Both the position numbers and the translations under genes were made by a program. A stretch of 64,000 nucleotides of DNA from Formicarius rufipectus (lineage: Eukaryota; Chordata; Aves; Passeriformes; Formicariidae). The stretch's first letter is position 1. Every line of letters begins with the position of its first letter. This document shows, in pieces, positions 29,681-41,428 of this stretch. Location: NCBI GenBank assembly GCA_013399695.1, contig VXAU01003747.1, forward strand, positions 869,787 through 933,786, given 5' to 3'. The notes beneath the pieces are model-generated. The model saw nothing but the letters and a program-made list of their open reading frames with translations. It made no database searches and was not told the DNA's origin.

Positions 29681-32600
29681 TATTTTCAACGTAATATAAA
29701 GTATGTCTCAGCATGAAGGACATGACTGCCTGTAGAGAGATTTTGACAACTCCCCTCTGAGTGCTAAAATGCTGTCAGCTGAAAAACTGAGCTGTTTGGG
29801 CAAATTGATCCAACTCTGACAGACTTCCTCTCTGTTTTCATGTTTTCTCTCTCAATCAAAAGCCTCCTAAAGAATTCATGTTTTCAGTTCAATGTCAGAG
29901 AAGGGGGAGAAGAGGGAAGATTGCCTCCTTTTGCTGCACTGTTCATCATTAACCTAGCTGGAGGAGAAAATTGTGAAGAAGGTCTCAAAAGTCTCTCACA
30001 TCTCCGTATTGCACACAGATAGAGGATCTGAATACAACAGTTTTCCTAATTGACATATAGCAACTACATAGGAACTTTCTGACTACCAGCAAGGGCAAAG
30101 TCAGTACATTTTGTGTGCAGACACTAAGAGCACAGGAAGCAGAGCCCATAGACTTGAGTTAATCTTCAATGCCAATAACAAGCAAGCTGCTGGGTCAGCC
30201 ATGCAAAGAAAGTCTTATTGGGATTTTTTTTAAAATAGTCATTAGGAATTATCTCCCCTTTCCTCAGCCCAAGGAAAATGAAATCAAAGAGTTTTTAAAC
30301 CTTGTCCCTAGATTTGAATATATCTGTAACCTTTCTGCATCAGTGACAATTTTGAATACAATTTTTGATGGTCAAATCCTGGGAGCACTGTTAACACTTT
30401 ATAGCAAAGATTAAGTCCGCTCCTGTCACAGTAAAAGAGCATCTCTTTCTATTGTCTGCTCTGGTAACTCCAGAAATCTCAAGTTCTTTACAGTGAAGCA
30501 AGCAGCCCAAAAGTGCTTTGCAAATTTATGTCTGCACTATTTTTGCATTTTTCTTATCTTTGCATGTGACACAGCTTTATAACTCAGTGACCAGTATCTT
30601 GCTTGTTGAGTCTTTCTCCACAGTTTTTCTAGCTAAATGTCAATATATGGCAATGCTTATTTTTCTCTTTACCTACCTCCTGTAAAGTGAGTTGAAGAAA
30701 TTCATACTCAGTGTGGCCAATTTGGAATTATTTTTTTTTTTTGAAAACTCCTGCAGCAGAATTTCTGGTTTATACATTCAAAGAGATTTGAAGTCTGCAG
30801 CTTATCAATTTTAGTTTTGGTGAAGTCAGCTATGGACTCCAGAACAAACTTCATTGTGTCCGTTTTCACTGCTTCACAAAGTCAGGAATGACATAGGAGG
30901 TTTTACTGTCTTTTCCCTTGATGCTGTCATCCTGCACTCATTTCTTTCTACATGGCCAAGGAACAAGGAGTTTGCAACGGGTCAGAAACTGCATAAGCTC
31001 ACAGACTTCACAATAACAGTGTGCGGAACACAGGTTCAGATGTTAAACATCTACAGACCAGATGTTTCATACAAGGTCAAAGATAATTTTTTTGTATCTG
31101 ATATTCTGTAGTGGGAACCTACATTCCTTAAGGCCCTTCAAACACGTCTGAGGATTTAGTTCCCGTGATGTTACCGTAGGCTGTTGGCTGACAGTTTTGA
31201 TTTTTAGTCTGCACACTGCCTAGAACAATAAGAACCTGATTGGTATTTCTTGAATAATACAAATTAATTCTTGCCTGAGCCTCCTTCACACTGTATGAAT
31301 CATGTTGGATGTCTGCCCTGTGCAAGGGCAGCAGACAGGTCTGCTGAGGCACTGCTCTGTGTGACGGCACTGGGGCAAGGGTCTCGAGGCACTGCCAAAC
31401 TTCCCAATCCCAATGATCCAGCTGTGTACATGCAGAGGAAGAGGCATGTTACACTACATCACTTCTGATGTGTGTCTGGCCCCCCCAAAAGACTACAGGA
31501 GACACAGACCAATGACTGAAAATGAGACCAAGGGGTCTGAAAAGTACACCCAAAAGGTGGTGTGTTTCAGCTGAGTTGAAAACTCTTTCAGCTTCTTACC
31601 ACTTTGCAGTAAAATATGCTTCTATAAACCTAACAGACAGCTTTAGTTCACAGTATTTTCCTTTGCAACAGACAGCGTTCAAATTGCCCTTAGTGATATA
31701 TTCCAACAACTCTGAAACACAACCATCCAATATCTCACTGCAAGAGAAATATTTTTTTCCCTTTAGTTGCCTTAATGAATGCACAGATTTACATATTTAT
31801 ATATGCTAGCCCTGACCACCATCTCAAGCTAAACTTCTTCTAGCAGGGAAACTCATAACCTTGTATTTAGGTTTCTTAAATGATCCTTTGACTGAAGAAC
31901 TGAAAAACTCAAGCATCAGTTCTCTGGCCAAACCGGCCTCTGTCAGCGACATGAAGCTCTTCCTTCATCCTCTTGTGACCCAAGCAAGGAGACAAAAACA
32001 CCAGTATTTCTGACTAGGTATCTGACCTATGCAGGATTCACAACTTCTATAGAATTAGCTTCACACTGAGCCATGATAATGACCACCTTGTTGTTGAGGA
32101 GCCCAGGGTGGATACAAGCTTATCTTACCCAGATCAGGGAAAGGAGGGAGCAACCCTATTTAATATTTCTTGTATAGGGTTACATCTAATGGCATTTAGT
32201 GGCTTTGGTGCCACTCAAAGGGAGGTATGATTTCTGGGTTGGCATCTCAATACTATTAGCCATTCCAGCTCTGACTGATATGATAGTTTCAAGAAACACT
32301 GGCTGAATGGCTTGATTACCACTACAGCAAGAATTGTGTGTACACAAGCATCTAACAGAAGAGTATTTAGCTTTCAGTAACTTGTATTACAAACAAGCCC
32401 ACTTGCTGCAGAGTGATTCTTAGGCTGCACAATCTGCTTTAAAAACAGAAATAAAAGGAACAAAAAAATTTGCAGTGTGGAAGTGCTTGTTAGCGCACCA
32501 TGGCAGTGAGACCTTCAGAGCAGTATAAATTAACCTTTTTAAATCCAGCCATCAGTCCTTAATCAAACCAGCTGAACCCTGAGCAAAACTCTGCCAAAAG

Positions 32601-32879
32601 TCCACCTCCTTTCTCCACGCCCTGAGGAAGGCGACTGCACTGCTCTCTGTGCCAGTCTGCCATCCCAAAGTGCATTTACACTCCTTGGCACAGGTGACTT
32701 CTTTTTGAGGGAGTTCAAGCTTTCATTGTCCTTGCCTCCAGGGATGACTTAATTAGAGATTGAGTTTCCTTCTCAAGTTACCGGATTTGAGGAATCGTGC
32801 CATTGTTATTTACAGGCAAATCCAGCATGAGCAAAGAGGAACAGTAAACAGAAGGGGGAGAAAGTACCCCCTCCCCACC

Positions 32880-32898
32880 AAAAAAAAAAAAAAAAAAA
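32880..32898. repeat. A19 homopolymer
   Basis: Nineteen A after CCCTCCCCACC. Other long A or T runs: 7210-7224, 13404-13418, 22920-22935, 30731-30742, 38167-38179, 50343-50356 and 50899-50912. No retrocopy body was recognised beside any of them. Confidence 0.9.
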
Positions 32899-32942
32899 GG
32901 AAAAAGATAACCTTGACAAACCCATGAAAAGGACAAAAGCAC

Positions 32943-32972
32943 CTTCACAGCAGGTTGCTTCACAGCAGGTTG
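32943..32972. repeat. Perfect 15-bp tandem duplication
   Basis: CTTCACAGCAGGTTG occurs twice head to tail with no mismatch, suggesting a recent slippage duplication. Confidence 0.95.
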
Positions 32973-35900
32973 GAGACCTTGGCATCCAATTCTGTATCGC
33001 TATGATCAGGTAGCAAGTACTCTGAAAGCTTTTCCTTTGCAAAATGCCAGACAAAAATCTCCAATTAGTTTCATACAGATGAGAGGCCAGATTGCAAAGT
33101 GCCTGTTACTTGACACAAAGGCAGCTTTCTGCTCAGGATAAGCAGAGGTTTAGAAAACACTCGCAAGTTTTATTAAAGTGTGAGAACAAAAGAAGTGAGC
33201 GATTGCAGGAAAAAAGTGGAGGGCAACAAAGTATATGTGCTGTGGATTGAGAGCAAATTCCTACGCTTTTTGTTTTATAAGGTGGATGATCAGGGCTGCA
33301 GGTTGTCCCCAGGTACCTCAGTCAAGTTGATTACAAAGGTTACAAATGACCAGAACAAGCCTAAAGCAGCCCGGACAACTAAGGAAAAAAAACAACCTGA
33401 GAAAAAGCCTCAGCTTGTCAGGCACTTGAAATGACATTGGTCAAAAGACAGTGCTGGGAAGACATTTCACCTTTAGCCTCAAGCATATAAAATGAGAGAC
33501 ACACCCAAATTTTGAGATTACATCCTAGGACTTTTTAGCCAAAAGCAAATAAAATCCACAAGAAAAAAGAAATATTCTGGATTTAGGCTTTTCTTTGCTG
33601 TGCCTCCGTATTCAGGATCGGTACTTTAAAGCACTTTAGAAATGCAAGATGACTTTTATACTTTTAAACAGAGCTGAAAATCCAGTGATCACAGTGGCTG
33701 AGGCTCTGGAAAAAACATTATGAGCTCAACAACACAGTCACTAGCACTGACAGCCCTGAAGTTTAAGTTCAGAGGGCAAATTGCAGAGCCATCCTTGTGA
33801 AAATTTTTATATTTGGAGGGGGGCCATTTAGAAAATGAAGAAAGAAAAACACAGTCCCAGAAGGCCAACCCCCTGGTGATCTGGTAATGAAGTCAGGCTG
33901 CTGGACTTTGCACTGGAGCAGATGAGTGCTCATGTACTCTGTCCTACCAGCCCTGCTGGGGATAACCTCTCACAAGGTCAATGATAAACTGGGAACGGGA
34001 ACATCATTATAAAGCCACAGTGCCTTGGCAGCTGAAATCTGCTCAGATTTGTGGTACCCTGAATCAGAACCATACGTTTTAGCTTTTCAGGGCGTACCCA
34101 GGACACACACACTGAAACGCTGTGACAGCTTGAGGTGTTCAGCGGGAGAAATCATATTTGAAACAGCATGTCAGATTTTGATTAAACTGCCAATTAAGCA
34201 AGCAAGGAGCAACATGCCCTGGGGTTGCAGAGGTGGTGAGACAAAAGATCGTTTCTTTGGCTGGTGCAAATGGCTGAAACTTTGCTGCCTTTAGCAGGGC
34301 CGCCCCTTTCCATGTGAGCTGTGGACTAAGTCCTCCCCAGCCTTAGACAGGACCAGTGATAAAAACAGCATTCACCTGGGAAGAAGCCAGTGTGCAGGGA
34401 GGCAAAACCTGACAGCAACTTCTAACACAACATGGGGATTTGCAGCACAGTGATGGGCCACCAGCAGCAGTCCTGATCTTACATGTTGACTTCCACCTTC
34501 AAGTTGTTGGTGGACTTTTTTATGAAGGCCAGCTGGGCAAGAAGGGAGTGATGGGAAGCCGAGCAGGTACCTGGCATTACGCTCTGACCACCACAAGCTG
34601 GCAAAGGTCTTCAATCCTGTTTATAAAGGTCAGCTCATTCAGAAGCTTCTCTGAACTAAAATAATGTTTTTCAGTGAACTGATGCACCTTACAGTTTCAA
34701 TGGGCATCAGACAAAGGAGAGCTTGCAATGCTATCATGATCTCCTCAAGTCAATGATCGTCTACCAAAATTTCATTGATCTCATCTGTAACAACCTCCTA
34801 TTGAGTAGGAGGCATCCAAGATGAAGAAACAGGGGTCAATTTGAGTTTGGCAGTCCTGCTGTTCAAATTTTAACTAAGAAAATTGTCACAGAGAAATTAA
34901 TGCATTGGAAATATTAGAACTGATCAGTCTGTATAACCAAAGGATAGACTGCTGACAGCAATTGTGTAGACAAACTTTGATATCAGCAACCCCTTTTAGA
35001 TTTGGTCCACACTCCTACCTTCTGACCACAGGTCCAGAATTCAATTTAAAATACTATGAATGCAGCATTACCACACACAGAACAAAGAAGGTGATAAGTT
35101 TACTGTGGGGTGCAAGGAAAGAGAAAATATCATGACCATCTGAAGTAGAGGTAGCTAGAAAAGTGAGCATCCAAACACTCAGGTTGTGAGAGCAATTGGA
35201 GAAGTACCACCCTACAACATCAAGTGGAAAAACAAGCCTGTGCTCCTAGGATGGCAGGAAATTCAGAAAAATTCAGCCTAGCTCAAGACTATGCAGAGCC
35301 TGGATCCATCCCCATCTCTCAGGGTAATTTTAAAACTGAAGCCCTCTGAGCTTAGCTCTGCAACAAACAACAGCCTCATAAAAAAGGCCATACTGACAGA
35401 TAACTCTGCTGGCCACCTCTCTGTTATTCCTTTACTTCTGGCATTTGACAGTTTCATGCATGTTTCAGCTCCTCTTGCTGGTTTGTTGTTAGTGTGATGC
35501 ACCCAACCATCAGAAAACCTGGCACATGATGCACTCCCTGCTAAATGCCAATCTCTCCATGCCAGCCTGGAGCTGAATCTCAGCCTTTGCATGCAGCAAT
35601 ACAGATGAAGCACAGAGCTTCATCTTAACAGATAAATAAACACTAGACAATCTTAGTTAACTCTTGATATCAAATGCAGCTAGAGTGAAACACAGAGGCC
35701 TGCTCGCTACGCACAGTTAAAGGTGTTGATTTTTCTAGGGACAAATATAACACCACTGAGCATAGTTACAATATGCATCCTAACATGAAATTTACGAAGA
35801 TGAAAGATTCCATCCCAGAATTGCAAATAAGTAAATCACTCAGTAATTTGCTTAGCATGCTTGCTCCTTTTTCCCCAAAAGCAATATCCAGGATGTGTGA

Positions 35901-38900
35901 TTGATCATCCTACCCGGCGATCAGCAACCTCAAGTCTCTCCCTGCTCAGTTCGGCAATCACTGCCGAGACTTTGCAACCTTTGCCACCTGGAGATCAAAG
36001 TTATGAGCTATGGAAAAAGGCAGAGCATGAAAACAAAATAAACTAGCCATAGGGCCAGCCAGAAAGGCATGGAATATTCCTTGTCCATTCCCTCTAGGTA
36101 GATAAACCAGTTTCTCTTGGTCAAAAAATGCAATGAGTCCAGGGTACAGGGCTCAAATCAACAACACAAGCTTTACATTGCACTGGGAGGCTGAGGGGCC
36201 ATAACGTCAGTCCGTAGAAAAAAACGTGTCATAAAAACCTGCTCACTGAAGGAAATAATGATGTGCAAGAATCTATTTTTATTATGACCTGGAACAAAAG
36301 ACTGAACTTTATAAAGGATTGTGACTTTCAAACAACATTGACTCAATCATTTCCATTTAATTTTTTTTTCTTTGGGTAATACTAAAATGTTCCATGTTTA
36401 AATGTACAGTTTTCTACACCTAAGCCCCAGGGTGGTATAAAAACCTTTAACCTTAAGAGAGAAGGAGGCTGAGAGCAGCGGTCTTCCAACTATTTGACTC
36501 CTCTTCAGCCTGGGAAAATCTGTTTCTGAATTTCCATCAGGCTGATCCTCCCTCCTCTTCAAAGCAGTGTCTGTACTTTGAAACATCAGAGGCTGGAAAA
36601 CATTGCCTAACAAATCAAGACCATCTAATGATGTCAGAGTCAGAACCAAGTGCAAACACTGCCTGTTCCCTCACAGTCTTGATGCCCCACTTTGGTTTGG
36701 TCTACGTCTCTTTCCCTTCCCTTTAAGCTTAATATTGAACAGCTGATGTTGTTCAACATAGCTAAGAACCTTCACTGCTCTGCAAATACCCAAGTAGTTT
36801 TACCTAGAGGAGAAGATCCTATGGCAGGGAAAACAGCTAAAGGGATAGAAAGATATCAGTTCCCTACATTATATTTGGAGTGATGTGCAAAATCAAATTA
36901 ATTAGGACTGTATAACATCTTGATGTCTGAGTAGAGTCGGGGAAGCCTATCAAATGCTTGTCTATATCAGAACATGTACATTGCTTGGGACAAAACCCCT
37001 CCTCTGTAATGGTATGGAGTATGTAACTGTCTTCCATGAGAATAAATGTGTATTTATCTTGCAAATCCTTCTTTTTCAAATATATGTAACCAACATGCAA
37101 ATATCTATCTATATGTGCACACGGACACACACACATACACATCCAAAGTGTGCACGACTTACTGCCAAAAGTACTCCCTGCAGCAGTAGCTTCAGACACG
37201 TCTAAACTCAGTGTTTCATTTCAGATACTAAAAAATTAAGCCTGTACACAAAATAGGCTCAAACACCTCAGAGACCCAGGCATGGCTTTTACCAAGCCAT
37301 CAACCACCTCTGCTAAAATTCAGAAACAGGGGTGACTTTAGCCTTGAAGCACTGCCCATACAATAAGCACTGGTGTTTTTCAATAGATAATGAAAGAGGG
37401 TATGTAAAAATCCACATGGGCAAGACAAATTTTTTCTTTAATGCTTTGAAATTGCCCCAAATATGTTCTTTTCATAACAGGAGCTAGTTTTTAGGCATTC
37501 AGTACAACAATCTTTATGTTGTTAATAAACACATTTGTCTAATGAATATCTCTTGGTAAGCTTGTCTGGAATTCAGGAAATGCAAGTGTAGCCAAGATAA
37601 AAATATGCACATACTAAAATCTCAAATTGAAGAAAAAAAAAATCAATTCAAAGTTAAATTACCCATCTTAAATTTCAGTATAAAGGCTACTAGAAATACT
37701 GAGTTCTTGAACTTCAATTAATCTTTAGCAATTAAGCCAGAAGAGAAAAAGACTCTTCAGAGCATCAGAAAAAAAAAGAAAAAAAGCTGCAAAGAAGAGC
37801 TCATATCAGCTTTCATAGGGAGTCACTATTGCTTAAACTCCTATTCACAGCTCAGTTGGGTTGGTTAACTCATGCTTGTCTTTGACTCCTTTGGGTTTCT
37901 TTTTTCCAGGCATCCGTGTGTGACTGCCTCCTTGAGTGTGGCATACATTTTCCAGTTTCACTTCTCAGGGATTAATTGGCAGAAGTGCTTGTCATGGTTA
38001 AATAATTTTATTTAATTTGCACTGTGTGAAGATATTTGGGCAAAAGGGTAAAATAATCAAAACTTAATTACTCCCCTCCCCCCCATAATGAGAAACAGTT
38101 GCATTCCTTGGAGACTTATCTGGGAATAAAACATTACTCAGTTTTATTGTTAAGCATGTAATAATTAAAAAAAAAAAAATAAAAATATCATCAGTCTCTT
38201 GCAGTAGAATAGTGACAAGCCCAGGATAGGTAAAACAGATTTCTAAAATCAACAACTGAGGTTTATAAAGATACTGAGGGGACAAGATAACATCAACATC
38301 ACATCAGGAAACATCCAAGGGACTTTCTTACAGGTTTATAAACAAACAAACAAATATTTATACTAAATGGCTCAAAGATGTTTCTTCATTTAGTCACCCA
38401 AGTTATGGGAAGTACAACCTTTAGCGACTGGCCAGTCTCTGCCATACAAGTTAAGGGATTGCATAAAATTTGTCACCCTCTCCTTTTTTTCTTTTCCTAA
38501 TTTTAAGTAAAATATTTGTTTTCTATGGATTACTAGTGGAAAATAAAGCTGCTTCAGCCCTCCTTCCCCTTGATGTCATCTATCCTTACACATGTCCACC
38601 AGAAAAAGGAATTGGCTTCCTGGAAAAAAAACCAACAAAAAACACTTGAAAAGGGGCAGAGAGACAAAACAAGGATCTTCTGGAGACATACTGTTATTGG
38701 CAGCTCTGTGGCCCTTTGCTTGGTCCATCTTCAAACTACTACTGGTTAAAGACTTCACCTGCAGCCAGTTACAAGCCTCTCATTTTCCCCAGCTCCCTGT
38801 CTGATATCACAGCCTCAGACATATTTCAACATGACCCACAAAATAGCCAAAATACAACCTCTCTTTCAGGATGCACCTATAGAAGTGTGTGGACATTATT

Positions 38901-39236
38901 GGCCAGCTGTAGGCTACACAGTAGTAGATAACCTCCTAAAACACCTGTGCCTCTGCTACCTCACCTCCATGGAAAAGAAGGTGCAACAGGCTCCCCTAAA
39001 CTTCTCCAACAAAGAAATAGGTGACATCACGAAGTATCTTTGGAGGAATCAGGTTATCATTATGATGCATAACAGGTCTCTGCAGTTCATACACTGAAGG
39101 AAGAATCCCTTTTAAACATGTCAGCACATTGTGGATAAACCTCAGGTATACACAAGCCTGTCTCTGATGCTTATGTGTTCACAAGGTTTCCAGGGACAAT
39201 TAATTAAAGAAATGCATTCATACATGAAATATTTTT

Positions 39237-39614
39237 CACAGAACCACAGAATATGCTGCGTGGGAAGGGACCCAACAAGGATCATCAAGTTCAGCTCTTA
39301 GCCCTGCTCAGAACCATCGCCAAGAATGACACCATGTGTTGTCCAAATGCTTCTTGAACTCTGTCAGGCTTGGTGCTGTGACCACTGCCCTGGGGAGCCT
39401 GTTCCATGTACAGCCACTCTCTGGGTGAAGAACCTTTTTCTAATATTCAACCTAAACCTCCCTTGACACAACTTCAGGCCATTCCCTCAGGTCCTGTCCC
39501 TGGTCACCACAGAGCAGAGATCAGTGCCTGCCCCTCCTCTTCCCCTCACAACGAAGTTGCAACTGCAGTGAAGTCTCCCCTTCGTCTCCTCTTCTCCAGC
39601 TGAACACACCAAGT
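39237..39614 (-). mobile_element. CR1 LINE, 5'-truncated 3' end
   Basis: Starts with CACAGAACCACAGAAT, the reverse complement of the CR1 terminal ATTCTGTG-type repeat. It then follows the avian CR1 3' region closely: GGGAAGGGACC, ATCATCAAGTTCAGC, CTGGGGAGCCTGTTCC, CACTCTCTGGGTGAAGAACC, CTTCAGGCCATTCCC and CCTCTTCTCCAGCTGAACA. The element is on the minus strand with its 3' end at the low coordinate, about 378 bp long, and lacks the reverse-transcriptase region. It is the best preserved repeat here. A plus-strand open frame at 39406-39603 is only CR1 sequence. Confidence 0.95.
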
Positions 39615-41354
39615 GAAGATTATTCCTCTGGCATATTAAAATCAGCTTTCAAATCAGAGTAGGAAGTGGACAGTTAGGTCACTGTAACAAAACCTCTATC
39701 TGGAGGGGATCTACTTTTACAGCTCCAGATCTACTCACTAAAGAAAAAACATTTGCCACTGCTAAGTGTTAGCCAACTGTGGAAAGAAACTTTTCACATC
39801 ATTTCCCCCTCACCCTAGAAGACATCATAAGGAAGAAATTTAACAAAACACATAAGAGCCATGGCCCAGCAAGGTGATGCTTACTGCTTCTGATGTGCAA
39901 ATCAGGTTGCATAGAAATCTACAGCACAAAACTCATTGGCATCACCCTATACCAACAACCCTCAGAGATGCATTCTGGCTAATTCGTACCTTTTTCTTTG
40001 GTCTCAGCTGACGCACACACTTTCAACTACATTGAGGCAATAACCTCCAAAGGTGTGCAGGATCATTTTCGTTAGACTAATTAGACTGTAAAGGGAAGAG
40101 AGGACTTCCCTAGCCTTCCCTGATACGTGTCCATTTCAAGATTTCCTCTCTCCAGTGAAAATAGAGGTTAATATGCCTCTCTCACAATGCTCAATCTAAG
40201 GAAGCCACAGCCTTGATAAAGCTGCTTTCAGGTGATTAATAGCCATAAATGTCTGAAATCCAAAATACCACCAAAAAAAAAAAAATAAAGGTGTTTGAAG
40301 GAAAAAAAGTACTTCAGTTTGAATTGAGTAATTTTAGTGCCGCAAATTTACATTTGCATATTAAGAAAATGAAAACCTCTTTCCACCAGAATTTGCCAGT
40401 ACATTTTGACGCAAAAATACTAGTGCAAAAACACTCAATACAACTAACAGTTATTTACCAAAATAGTTCTTGTACCCTTTACAGTTCACTTCCTTGCATT
40501 CTCATCTCTTTTTACTCAGTGTAAATACAAGCTTCTTTAAAAAGAGAGTGGGAGACAAAAGGAAAAGAAAAAGACAAGACAAGAATCAAAACACGCATTT
40601 GGAATTAAATCTTTCAATATCTTATGCAAAAACTGCTGGAACAAGTTTTTGCCCTTTCCAATGGGCAGATGTTCCCATCAACAAGAAAATTAGAACTTGA
40701 TGACAAACTCCGAGGTTTAAATGTCACTCCCTACCACTCTGGTTCAAATAAAAATGAAAGTGGCATTAAGAGAGCAGTATACAAGCTCTGCAGACTAGTA
40801 ATTTGTTTTAATTAAAAAGCAGAATTTACACACACATTTAGTGGCACTCATCATAAAGTACACATCTGAAAGTAGAAAGCTTTCTTGGTTTTAGTGCCCA
40901 GAAAGCTCTTTTCTCATTGCTGGTGAATTATTTGCTCTCTTGGTCTATTGTCACAAACACTGCATGTAACAAGCTTCTAATATACAAAGTAAAATAATAA
41001 AATAAAATTAAAATAAATATCTCAGACCTACCAGTAAGGCAGAATCTACAGCAGGCAACCTCAACAGAACTGTCTAAGCAAGGTGCAAAGAGCACAATTC
41101 AAGCAGCATATTTTTCCCTTTTTACATGTGATGCAAATAGGCACAAAAAGGACTCACTAACCAGGTGGTACAATCAAAACATTTATAATGCGAACATTAT
41201 TTACCTCTCTAAGTCCAAAAGAGAATATCCAACCAAGAAAAGCACTCCGTGAAATGATGCACTGATTGTCTGGGTGCCTTTCTGAAAGGTACACTTCAGT
41301 TAAAGTCAAGTCATTAGGCTCAGTAGAAGAGGAAGCGAATGAAATCCAATAGAA

Positions 41355-41428
41355 TGCATTACAGAGGTCAGACTAAATGAGCTAATGGTCCCTTCTGGTC
41401 TTAAAAAATCTATTAATCTAATTTAATT
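41355..41428 (+). mobile_element. Ancient amniote CR1-type 3' end
   Basis: ACAGAGGTCAGACTAAATGA, then GCTAATGGTCCCTTCTGGTC, TTAAAAAATCTATTAATCTA resembles the 3' end of old CR1 copies typical of reptiles and deep amniote lineages (AGGTCAGACTAGATGA, TGGTCCCTTCTGGCCTTAAA, TCTATGAATC). It is in plus orientation, opposite to the other CR1 copies. The body upstream is too diverged to trace. Confidence 0.7.

Larger units (their letters stand above)
21546..39236 (-). other. ADGRL3: ADGRL3 intron downstream of the olfactomedin exon, part 2
   Basis: Non-coding sequence lying between two CR1 copies. It holds small repeats (A/C tract at 22540-22578, A run at 22920-22935, 15-bp duplications at 25649 and 32943, hairpin-like inverted repeats at 25537 and 27540, a TTG repeat near 29656, an A run at 32880-32898, and a short AC-rich stretch near 37120). 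No exon was recognised. A lysine-rich 84-codon plus-strand frame at 33180-33434 has no family I recognise and is probably chance. Confidence 0.7.

Noticed and set aside
33180..33434. 84-codon lysine-rich plus-strand frame
   Set aside because: Looked somewhat protein-like at first, but no family, no splice signals and A-rich sequence explain the lysines.
39406..39603. 65-codon plus-strand open frame
   Set aside because: Lies entirely inside a CR1 copy on the opposite strand.
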